A stretch of 64,000 nt of DNA from Rhizophagus irregularis (Eukaryota > Glomeromycota > Glomeromycetes > Glomerales > Glomeraceae). Every line of letters starts with the position of its first letter. Within the stretch, counting starts at the first letter, position 1. Location of the stretch: NCBI RefSeq assembly GCF_026210795.1, contig NC_089443.1, positions 372,001 to 436,000 on the forward strand. The letters are read 5' to 3'. A model generated the notes under the pieces. It did not search any database. It was not told where the DNA came from and saw nothing but the letters and a program-made list of their open reading frames with translations. A program made the position numbers and the translations under genes. Below are positions 54,951 through 64,000 of this stretch, in pieces.

Positions 54951-55742
54951 ATGCTTACTTTTAGTGAACTTACTCCATCTCTTACTGTTACTGAATTTAA
55001 GATCAATGTTGAAGGGCTTGATTACACCGTGCTTGGTCATAAGCTTGAACCTACTAAGGATGTTATTGCCATTAATAGCAACTTTATTCATAAAGCTTTT
55101 GAGGGTTATGAACAGTACTTGTCTAAACCAAAAGGTGAGAGACGATGCAGAAGAAGTACACCTGACAATCCATTAAATAGACGATGACGTACTGGGGATG
55201 GTAGCACTTTTAATGCTTGCATTGAGTTTGTTATCATTTTAGCTGATTCTGTACATACCATTCGTTATTTTCCTAGATCTGGTAGTATACAAGTTTTCGG
55301 GTCTTTTGATCCTGTTGCTATCTTCTTACGTTACCTTTCTGAATGTTCCCTACCTGAGTTTTCTTCTGTAGAACTTGTGGGTGGAAATAAGGCTCTCCTG
55401 TGTAATTACAAATTTGTGATTAATATCAGGAGTAATAAGTTTATTCATCTTTCTACCTTAACATATGCTTTAGAATCTGTAGATGGTATTCGTGAGATTC
55501 TCACCTTTCCGATAAAGTATATTAAGAATGATGCAGGTGATATTCATTCTAAAATTGTTATAGTCTTCACATCAAAGATTCGGGTACATATCTGGCCTAA
55601 ATCTGGTAAGGTTAATATATTTGGCACTAAAACTGAATTGGCTGCTGATATGATTTATAAGTTCTTACAGAAGTTGTTTTCTAATCCGAATGATTTTGGG
55701 GATTTTATTTGTGATGTACCTATTCCAGATTGTGAGAGGTAA
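54951..55742 (+). pseudogene. TBP-like two-repeat protein of element B (one TGA)
   Basis: About 263 codons from MLTFSELTPSLTVTEF. Two related halves are visible: RTGDGSTFNACIEFVI ... IRYFPRSGSIQVFG with a following helix, and SKIVIVFTSKIRVHIWPKSG then KVNIFGTKTELAADMIYKFL. The S-G-x-I/V-x-x-F-G beta-hairpin plus helix, used twice, is the pattern of TATA-binding-protein folds. Giant-virus proteins with GDGTxFN..I.F and F..G.IQ.PG words look the same. The only lesion is TGA at 55185-55187, between NRR and RTGDG. It could be a transcription factor that reads the element's own promoter words, which is speculative. Confidence 0.55.
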
Positions 55743-55761
55743 AAAATGGTTTCACTGGGAA

Positions 55762-56445
55762 CTAGAAACCCTCTATTTGTAAAATCCAGCAATCACATTC
55801 CTGGCTTCTTATTGGCATAAGACATTCGTCACATAGAGTTATAGCCAACTCATTTTTTAGTCTATCCAGCTGACTCTCGGTGGTCAGTGCAAGATTCTGA
55901 TAGTATTCATTGAATTCATTCTGCTCTACTTCATCTATGTCTTCATCTGTGTCTTCATCTGTGTCTTCGTCCATATCTTCATCTCCTTTAATATGGTAGA
56001 TGCTGAATTCATTTCTATATTCATCATTAGGATTTGTGAATATTCTTTGTATATTGTAATCTATAATGTTGAATGTTGTAGGTTTCTTTTTTGATAATAT
56101 TTCTACTAAGTCTAATAATGCATATGCTAATTCTTTATCCTCTGAGAAGTTCTTAATGATATCTGAAAATCTTTCATATATTGCCATCTCATCTGGTAGA
56201 ATAGAATATCTTATTCGTGATAAAAGTGATGGATGTATCCATATATCATCACCTTCTAACATCTCATCAAATATTTCTACTAGCTCTTCTAATCCAGATA
56301 CTAACATACTTTCTTTGCTAAATTCAGAATCTAAAGCTTTTAAATATGCTATATCTAAATACCACATTATTTCCTTTACCCATTCTTCTATGTTGAGTTC
56401 AAACTGACCTAGTATACGTCTTAGTAATGGTCTGTATTGTGACAT
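55762..56445 (-). CDS. Helical protein with acidic stretch and zinc tail, element B right end
   Basis: An intact 227-codon ORF (MSQYRPLLRRILGQFELN). It is mainly helical, with an acidic block (DEDMDEDTDEDTDEDIDEVE) before the C-terminus, which ends ITLCDECLMPIRSQECDCW, a four-cysteine site shared with the protein at 25745-26329 in element A. It is the first gene inside the right TIR, with AATTGAATAAAAG and TATATAAAAGGTTTACAAG directly upstream, the same leader as the polymerase gene. Function unknown. Confidence 0.65.
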   Translation of the reverse strand: MSQYRPLLRRILGQFELNIEEWVKEIMWYLDIAYLKALDSEFSKESMLVSGLEELVEIFDEMLEGDDIWIHPSLLSRIRYSILPDEMAIYERFSDIIKNFSEDKELAYALLDLVEILSKKKPTTFNIIDYNIQRIFTNPNDEYRNEFSIYHIKGDEDMDEDTDEDTDEDIDEVEQNEFNEYYQNLALTTESQLDRLKNELAITLCDECLMPIRSQECDCWILQIEGF

Positions 56446-56469
56446 CTTGTAAACCTTTTATATATGAAT

Positions 56470-56482
56470 CTTTTATTCAATT
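56470..56482 (-). promoter_or_regulatory. B-family promoter-like motif (right TIR)
   Basis: Minus-strand AATTGAATAAAAG at the inner edge of the right TIR, 24 bp before the ATG at 56445. Confidence 0.55.
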
Positions 56483-56829
56483 ACATTTTTTCTCAGTATA
56501 AGAGTAATTGCTTGCCTTGCTATTCTGCTCTATTGACTCCATGGCTGGTTTCCTGGATGGGTTAATATTTCCTTACCTTTTTTGGCTCCGTTGGCTTTGA
56601 AATCCTATTTCTTGTTCGGTTAGGGGTAAGTAGGTGAAAATATTAATAAACGATTTAGATTATGAAATAAGTAGGATATAAGTGAATTAGATTATGAGAT
56701 AAGTAGGATATAAGTAGGTAAAAATATAAAAAAGGTGATATAAGTAGGTGAAAAATGTAAAAAGGTGACCAGGATTAGACCCACAGCCGGTGGGAGAGCA
56801 ACGGGGATAGTAAAAAAAAGGTTGTCAGG
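56470..56829 (-). repeat. Element B right terminal inverted repeat (360 bp)
   Basis: Reverse complement of 37198-37557 with very few changes. Outside it, 56830-56890 repeats part of the TIR tip (CTACAGCCGGTGGGAGAGCA), so the ancestral terminus may have been longer or duplicated. Confidence 0.85.
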
Positions 56830-56890
56830 ATTGGACCTACAGCCGGTGGGAGAGCAACAAGGGGATAGCAAGAAAAAGGTAACCAGAATT

Positions 56891-57329
56891 GTACTCCGAG
56901 GAAAGTGAGCCAGAACTGGCATTTATATACTACTACATGTAATATAAAGTAAATCATTACTAAATACATAAATAATTATCAGTTGGAATTTTCAATATTA
57001 TTAAATGATTAAAAATAAATATCAATCGGAATATTCAATATCAATAATAAACATTAATCGGTAAATTGTCCGATTTACAGCCGATTTGCTTTTAATACCG
57101 ATTGCTTTTTATTTTACATATTGAAGGCCGGATTGACCAATATACTCAAATCGGCATGATTGCCGGTTGAACATCATTTTACCCGTGAAAATTAGAAGTA
57201 AATCTTGGTAATACAGCAAGAGTTAAAAGACTTTTAGCGTCGAAGATATCTCTAATAAATTTTCGAATATTCATATCCACATATAAAGAATTAAATTGTA
57301 AAATGCAAGGAGCCAGCAATTCAGACAAC
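56891..57329. other. Spacer between element B and the LINE
   Basis: AT-rich with short TCGGAATATTCAATAT-like repeats near 56985-57035. The last 140 bp hold the 3' end of the LINE: after a TGA the minus-strand frame stays open as LSELLAPCILQFNS, so the LINE protein originally ended near 57175. Confidence 0.45.
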
Positions 57330-59524
57330 GATCAAGAAGGAAATTGCGAGTCTGTATGAGCAGCTTTGTCTAATGCATCCACATGATTATTCAAGGGGTC
57401 GTCAGCATGAGCAGGAACCTTAATCAAGGCAACATCTAGATTATTTTGTGACACGATATTTCGTATAGAAGACCACAATAAGTGGTTAGATTCTTTAAGC
57501 ATTCGAGAAGTAAAAGGAGCATCCACAAACGAAGACCATAAGGAAAGTAATTGGGCACAATCAGTGGTGACAGTAATCTTGAAATTCTGAGGGAGGGAGT
57601 CCAGTCCATGCAATAAAGCAAAAACTTCTGAACGTAAAGCAGAAGGAAAAATGGAAGAAATGGTATTATAATAAAATTCAAGAATGAATCCATTGGAATC
57701 TATAGCAGTCCATGCATAAGCCATCGAAGATATCGGATAGCTAGAAGGAGGAAGGAAAGAACTATCAATATATAGTATAGACACCAAAGAAGGAAGTTGG
57801 ATATCAGAAATCTTAGACACTTGGTTGATCGTGAGAAATAGTCAAACCGGAGCAAAGAAATGAAATAATAAAAGAGATTTGGCAAAGCCTAACGAAGCAG
57901 AAAGTAAAATCGAATGAATGTCCACATGTATATAGGTACAAGGTTTCATAGGTAACGGATCAAACTTGATAAGGGAATATAAGAAAAACATTCCTCAGAA
58001 GAACATTGTTTAATTAGCATCTTAGAAGTAGAGGATCACAGGATAGTAGAGGTACAACCTCGGCATGCAATAAATTCAGAAAGTAAGTCATCAACAGATG
58101 ATGCAATCCAATGTGAAATAAGAGCTTCATTTCACGGAGCTGGATAGGTAATAATCACACAGCCAACGAGGAAAGAATTAGTATTGCGATTAAAAGAAAT
58201 AGCCCATTGAGGGTTAAACAAATAATTTCAACTAATATCTATAGGAGAAATAGAAGCTACTGTATGAGAAATGGGAATTCTAAACTGCGGTAAAACAAAA
58301 AAGGAAGAAGAATTAGAAATAACAATAGAATTAAATAAATAATTAAACCAAGCAGGCACAGATCCTTTGTTTGAAACTCGTTGAAGAAAGCGTAAATCTT
58401 TCCATGAGAGAAGCCGAGAGCTACACAGTGTAATCAATTGGGCAAGAAAACGAGTGCAGAAATTCTTCCGAACATTTTTCATGGAAGTAAATAAATCTTT
58501 TGGTAAAATAGACCGGAGTGGAATCACCGGACGTAAATCTTTTCTCAGAGGTCGGAACAATAAAGACCACGTGATATTCAATCGAGAAGAGAATAATAAA
58601 GAGTTGAACAAAGAATGTGTTTGCAGGGAAAATATATGGGACCATGGTTCCAAGTTAATAGTAGAAGGACAGGCATCACAGTTCAAAAAACCTTGAAGAT
58701 AAGTAATCATATAATTGGCAAAGAGCTTATATGAAGGGTGAGAAAAAATTTTTGCCATGAAGCCACATGAGATGATAGAAATCGGCCAAATGCTTGTTGG
58801 ATTGAGAACGGCAACAATGTAAAAAGCACAGAAAGAGGAGTGACTGAGGCAAAACCAGCCTTCTGTCGAATAAGGGAAAGCATTAGAAAAACCATGCGAT
58901 TAATGGTAGATTCAGCAAATAATGTGGTTTGTAGGTGAAATTCTAGCCTTAGAAGTAAAACAATATTGTAGAGATAAGCCACATGTTGTGCCAAAAGTTT
59001 TTTGGGACTGAGTAGAGCAGCCATGTCTTTCACCATGGAAGTAGTTTGGTTGTGAATAAAGCGAGAAGAAGTCAAAAGACAGAACCAAATACCTAAAAAA
59101 CGAAAAGACGTGGATAAAGCTAACATCTTAAGAGTAAGGGTATGAGTAGCAATTAAAGGTGATGGAGAAAGATCAAACACTATAGTTTGAGAAAATTGTT
59201 CAGAAGAAAGAAGGATATATTTTGCTGAATTTGCTTGAGTATTATTTAAAGTATAAAATTCAGCAGTAATGGAAAGGCGGTCTTCAATTTTTTGTTTAGA
59301 TGAAGCAATCAAAGTAGAGTCATCCATGAATGTAAGATGTGAAACAGGAAGGTTGTGTTGTTCATATTCAATCAGGGAGTAGTCCAGTAATGCAGAAGAT
59401 TTCAAAATAAAGGGATCACAAGCTTCTTGATTAAGTGTTGTAAGCAGAGAATCTAAATAAATTACCCATAATAACGGAGAAATAATTTCATTCTGGTCAA
59501 TACCAATTCTAACTCTATATCAAA

Positions 59525-60532
59525 CACCGGTCATGTCACGGATCAGCATAGGGACTTTCACTGGTAAAAAAATGATTTATCCTACACATATCTTACACAT
59601 ATTGGGTACTCAAAATGTAGAAAATCATACACAAATAATACACATATCATACACATATAGGGTACTAATATATATATCATACATATATCAGGTACCTGAT
59701 AGGTATACTATATATATAAGTACCCGATATGTGTATGATATGTGTATTATTTGTGTATGATTTTCTACATTTTGAATACCCGATATATGTAAGATATGTG
59801 TAGGATATGTGTAGGATAGACCATTTTTTTACCAGTGTTTTTTACTATAAAATTTGTGTAACAGTAAATTTTTACTCCATCCCACATAATAATATATACT
59901 GAAATTTTGCACATAAATTCAAAATATTTTAAAGTCTTTGTGAGTCAATTTTTATTGAAATTGAATACATATTGAAAAATTTTTATTAATGATGACTTTT
60001 ACATTTTATTTAATATATAAAAGATTTTTAAATTTGAAAAATATTTATTTATTATTTGATTACAGTATGTAATATACGTCAAATATTCTTTTTATGCTGT
60101 TAAAATTAAATTTATACATGTAATTTTTGCAATGTTAATATAGACAAACTATAGAAAAAAACAAAAATCATGGATTTAATAAATATTTTATTATCAAACC
60201 AACCTTTTACTCACTAAGCATTTCGATTCCTTGTAAAAATTTACATGTATTTGAGTACTTTAAATAATATTTAGTTTTCATACAAACTTGCATCTGGGTG
60301 TTGAAGTCAAAAAAGTAGGAAAAGTTAGCCTAATATAAACTTCTCAAATAAGCGTTATTTTGTTAAATAAAAGGTTGAAACGAGTAGGTAAGAACCTGAA
60401 GAATAAAAGTTTACTAAGGTCTGAAAAGGCTTTACTTAAGAGAAAACTTCGAAACATTTGTGACTTTGTGCAGATCATTTTTGGGTACAATTTTTTAATT
60501 AGTGATCGATATGTCATGTGACATGACCACTG
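59525..60532. mobile_element. About 1-kb non-coding insertion in the LINE reverse transcriptase
   Basis: The RT reading breaks between GDTSGYH (60533 side) and YRVRIGIDQNE (59520 side). The insert ends are CACCGGTCATGTCAC and the reverse of CAGTGGTCATGTCAC, a 15-bp imperfect inverted repeat reminiscent of CACTA termini. The interior is AT-rich without genes. The target duplication is not clear (GATAT occurs on both sides). Confidence 0.6.
59559..59837. mobile_element. Foldback CACTA-type MITE, 279 bp, TSD TTT
   Basis: The whole element is a near-perfect hairpin: CACTGGTAAAAAAATG at the left, its complement at the right, and paired ACACATATC/GATATGTGT and TTGTGTATGATTTTC words throughout. TTT flanks both sides. 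It is nested in the 1-kb insertion that splits the LINE. Confidence 0.8.
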
Positions 60533-62685
60533 AGTGATATCCAGAAGTATCACCATAATGGGTAATAATTTTATTATTACGTCTTGTAAAAAGATTATTG
60601 ATAAATTTGATCAACAAAAATGGTATATGCAGACGGATTAAAGCCAGTCTAAGCATATTTAAATCAATCGAGTCAAAGGCTTTGGAAATATCTTGGGAAA
60701 CAATCCATAACTCTTGGTCATCAGTTTTGTTAAAGCGACATTGATGAATAAGAACATCAAGCATCTTAATAGGAATGTCAGTAGAACCGCCTGGCAATCC
60801 AGCAAAATTACCACCTTGAAGCACTTGGTTATCAGCTAGGATTTTTGAAAGACGAGTTGTAACGACCTTAACCACACATTTTCGTACAGTTTCTAACAAA
60901 GTGATAGGTTGTGTATTCTTTAATTGGGTGTCAAATTCATGAGGCTTTGGAATGGGATAAACAAGCGCTTCACGTCAATCAGCAGGAATATCTCCATAGA
61001 TAAGACAAGCATTAGCTAGAACAAGAGATAAGTTAAAAGCTTCTCCAGTTAAATGTTTGAGCATCTCATAAGAGATCTTAGAAGGATCAGAGGCTTTGTT
61101 ATTAGGCATAGACTGGATAGTAAGCTTCCATTCGTCATCCAGAATAGGAGACATGACCGAGTTATATAAAGACGAGTCAATATCAGAAATAGGAGTATAT
61201 GCTTTATGCCAGCGTGGAGGAAATGAATCTATAGAAGAATGCTAAACCAGAGAAGGAGTAATGACCGATTGGAAATGTTTGATAGCAGCTTGTTTAATAT
61301 CTGAAGGTTCAGTAAGTAAAGTGGGTTTGGAGTCAATTACAACCAAAACTCTATCAAGAACGATAGAGCGCTGTTCCACTGACAGGGCTGAAGAAATAAA
61401 GGAGCCGGTGACGTAGAGAAATGTTCATCTCTAAAAGCTGTATAATACTCAATAGAGTCTGTGCGATGTTGGTGAAATTGCGTGGAGAGATAGGCAGAGA
61501 CCAAAGCTTTTTGTGAACGCAAAAATTTGACAAAAGCAGGAAGTGGTGTTGTATTATAAGAAGGTATAGTATAATCTATTAAAAGAGATTTGAGAAGAAT
61601 TAATTGTGCAGGTAAAGAATTTATCATTTGTGAAATTTGAGCGGGACAACTAGGCCGATATGTGGTCAATTTGAACAATAATCTATCCAAGAATTTGTTG
61701 ATAGCAATAAGCATAGTAAGCTCGGAAGGATATTTATGATGATGAGTATTGGATACATGTTGAAATGGTAGAGAATCAATGGCACCACCAAGAATAGAAT
61801 GTTTAAGAGCGTGCCAAAGTTTGTCCAAGGGAAGAGCTGAGAGTGAAAATATGGAAGGATGGTGTATGGCCAAATACAACTCGAGACGTGAGTTCACTTC
61901 ATTGGAAAATGTATCCCAAGTATCTTCTTTTAGATTTTTGTAGAGAAAAATGGTGCATTGTTCGCTTTTTTGTTTTAATCTAGCTTTAGCTAGAGTAGCA
62001 AAACAAGAGCTAAAATCAAAGGCTGTTATAAGTACATGGTGATCAGTAAATTGATTATCATTCAGCTTAGGACAATATTCAATATGAGAGAAAAGACCAG
62101 GAGTAGGAAATCTAGGGGATGACCAAATATAATCAAGTCTTGAAGAACCATTCTGATGATAAAAGGTAGGACTAGGACCTGAAATTGAAGAAATATGGGA
62201 TTGATGATCCGTAAAATATTGAGAAGAAAGTGATCGCAAAATTTTCAAATGATGTTGAGGAAGATGTGAATGTGAAATTTCATCTGCATTAAAATCACCA
62301 AGGATGACTACATGATAGTTATTAGAACGGGCTTTATCAAGCCATAAATTAAGTTGGGTAAAGATAACATCACGTTCTTTGTAATGAATAGAATGATAAG
62401 GAGGAATATAAACTGAAATAATAGAAATTTTTGTCTGATGAAAAAAAAGATCTAGTTTTAATAAACGACCTTTCCAAGGAACGATCTTCTGAACATGTTT
62501 ATATAAAAGATGGCGAAGTAGAAGACTAATACCATCATGAGGTTGTGAATTAGAAGGGGAAGGAGCCCAATAGGACTTAAAGTTATATTGAGAATGGTCA
62601 TTTTGATAAATAAATTTAGCACTAGATGAAGTAAGACGAGTATCATTTAGAGATAAAACACCAAATGAAGAATGCAAGAAATAAT

Positions 62686-64000
62686 TTAACAAATGCAACT
62701 GTCTAATAGGGAACATAAACTATTAACATTGATTTGTCCAAAATTAATAAGAGGGGAAGAAGAAGGAGAATGATTATCATAATTATTATTATTAAGTATC
62801 GCACTATTAGGAGGGTGAAATCCCTGTGAAACACCCAATATAGTGTGGTGTTCAATCATTAGAAGGGGAAGGGTTTGAGGGGAGAAGGAGTCCAATTTTT
62901 CCATAATCGAACCAAGTTGAGCAGAAAAATTCTTATGTACATTAGTAACATTAGAAATTTCCAATTGCAGACGGGAAGTAGTGGCATCAGGGGCAATAAT
63001 ATTGGATCGGGAGTCTGGTAAGGGGATATATCTACTAAATATAACAAAGCTAGGATCCAGAGTTGAAAAGGAAGCATCGGGAGAGGTGTCCATAAGAGAA
63101 GAGGAAGTATAGGGAGAAAGATTGGATCGTGAATTCGTCTCTCGGGTTGGTCTATCATCCCATCCATTACCATGGGAATAGTTTTCATTATTATCACAAG
63201 GCGGATATAAATCAGAGTTTCCAGGGGCATCATAATTCATCATTGATTCGAGCTCAGATAGCCTATACTCATGTTGCGTGATAGTATCCTGCATCCAGGA
63301 AACAGTTTCATCGAGAGTATGAAGGGTGTTAGCAATCTTTTTGATCTGCACCTTTATATTATTAATGATATGTTGAGGAAGCGTAGAGGCAGAATTGTTA
63401 GATGGAGAAGTGTGTGTAGATCTATTAGGCTGAGAATTATGTGGAGATTGAGTAGAGCCGGAAGAATTATCATTGTTCCTGGGATTGTGAATATTATTAT
63501 TCTTGGTCTGGTTGTTACTGTAAGAAGTATTAGGATGAGAAATGTTAATATTGTTATTATTATTGCTGTTGTTAGATCGGGATGAAGAAGAATTATTTCG
63601 GGATCTAGAATTGGATCGCGATCTTGAACGGGAATTGGATTTGTCACGTGATTGGCATGAATCCTGATGACCACGTCTAGGACCAGCATTAAAGCGTGAA
63701 TATAGTTTGTTAAGGCGATCATCCACTTTACACGAGGGACGAGAATTACAAACAGAAGGGGAACAACCAGGACGCCTACAAACATGGCATAAAGTGTGTA
63801 CTTCATTGGGAGGGTACTACATCAACCCTTTGCCGTGGAAGGCCACGGACATTTCTTTCGCAGCCTCAAAAGTGTCAAATGAGGAGAAGTTCAAATATAC
63901 ATAGGGTTTGGGTTTGTAAGAACTGATAGATAGGGGGACGTTAAGCGCCTTAGCATTGACTTGAGTGGCAATTTCTAAAAGGTCAGCTTCTTCAATATTT
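62686..64000 (-). pseudogene. LINE ORF1: RRM-like, zinc knuckle, low-complexity (partial)
   Basis: From the window edge the minus strand reads an RRM-like segment (KPYVYLNFSSFDTFEAAKEM, AFHGKGLM), a TAG at 63817-63819 where Trp would fit, then CHVCRRPGCSPSVCNSRPSC, a cysteine-rich knuckle near 63790-63735. A long Ser/Arg/Asn-rich disordered region follows (SRSRSNSRSRNNSSSS), then a coiled stretch, ending INFGQINVNSL. That last phrase normally begins the endonuclease, so ORF1 and ORF2 may once have been a single reading joined where a 1-nt shift now lies near 62715. ORF1 proteins bind the LINE RNA. Confidence 0.65.

Larger units (their letters stand above)
37198..56829. mobile_element. Element B: Maverick/Polinton-like transposon, split by element C
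   Basis: Inverted repeats at 37198-37557 and 56470-56829 enclose a canonical Polinton-type family B polymerase, a DDE integrase, a Gag-like/retropepsin gene, two F-box-like genes, a TBP-like gene and a zinc-tailed protein. Without the 7.4-kb element C the element is about 12.2 kb. No helicase or packaging ATPase was recognised inside. The left end touches element A with no spacer. The right end continues into a partial 60-bp duplication of the TIR tip (56830-56890), so the true terminus is uncertain. Confidence 0.8.
57331..62716 (-). pseudogene. LINE ORF2: APE endonuclease, reverse transcriptase, RNase H (broken)
   Basis: The endonuclease (62716 to about 61900) shows LNDTRL, VVILGDFNADE, SRLDYIWSS and TDHHVLITAF, all key APE motifs. 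The RT begins near 61200: REALVYPIPKPHEF, the template/palm block DISKAFDSIDLNML (about 60670), then after the insertion GIDQNEIISPLLW and the catalytic HLTFMDDSTLIAS (about 59330), an F-x-DD box. The tail holds an RNase H domain (57820-57332): AYAWTAIDSNGF, LRSEVFALLHGL, TTDCAQLL and PAHADDPLNNHVDAL, giving D, E, D and D/H residues. Stops include TGA near 60975 and TAG near 61240; several frameshifts lie between 58200 and 58760. Confidence 0.8.
57175..64000 (-). mobile_element. Degenerate LINE retrotransposon (ORF1, APE, RT, RNase H), cut by window edge
   Basis: On the minus strand, in order, are an RRM-like/zinc-knuckle ORF1, an apurinic-endonuclease-type domain, a reverse transcriptase and an RNase H domain. 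This is the layout of an I/CRE-like non-LTR element. The RT is interrupted by a 1-kb insertion. Many stops and frame changes show it is dead. The 5' end lies beyond 64000; no poly-A or target duplication was identified. Confidence 0.8.

Noticed and set aside
63271-63585. Plus-strand ORFs within the LINE ORF1 region
   Set aside because: Antisense of the Ser/Asn/Arg-rich ORF1 protein; low complexity only.

Overview
The window looks like nuclear DNA of an arbuscular mycorrhizal fungus of the Rhizophagus type. This is inferred from remembered family resemblance: a tnp2-type transposase with an N-terminal Cys-rich segment, a SAM-like expanded family near 14.8 kb, CRE-like LINE proteins, and very AT-rich DNA full of short GT-AG introns. 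No housekeeping gene was recognised. Almost everything is mobile DNA, much of it nested.

Layout. 0.2-5.7 kb: a tnp2/CACTA-type transposase gene and a divergent unknown gene. 5.7-14.8 kb: AT-rich DNA with small repeats, a second copy of the unknown gene, and a Tc1/mariner scrap. 14.8-15.7 kb: a broken SAM-like family gene. 16.0-17.2 kb: a 202-bp satellite. 17.2-18.7 kb: a tandem array of intron-like units. 18.73-37.20 kb: element A, a Maverick/Polinton-like DNA transposon with 483-bp terminal inverted repeats (TIRs). 37.20-56.83 kb: element B, a second such element of another lineage, split near its left end by element C (37.90-45.34 kb). C is a small relative of A and has itself been hit by a hAT and a CACTA element. 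57.3-64.0 kb: a degenerate LINE on the minus strand, running off the window edge.

Element A encodes an SF3 helicase, a compact family B DNA polymerase, an FtsK/HerA-type packaging ATPase (split by a CACTA insertion), a DDE integrase with a chromodomain, F-box-like proteins and small zinc proteins. Element B encodes a larger exonuclease-containing family B polymerase, a DDE integrase, F-box-like proteins and a TBP-like protein. Neither shows a recognisable double-jelly-roll capsid gene or adenovirus-type protease. Both instead carry a coiled-coil/Gag-like/retropepsin gene of Ty3 type next to the integrase, with no reverse transcriptase. This DNA-replicon plus Gag-protease combination is the main discovery candidate.

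The second candidate is a set of three tandem arrays. Each unit carries a 5' splice-site-like GTAAGT inside one hairpin, a TACTAAC-like branch point inside a second hairpin, then a T-rich tract and TAG. Two of the arrays lie inside CACTA-type elements. Most large genes carry lesions, and many in-frame stops are TGA where arginine (CGA) fits. The elements appear young but decaying.
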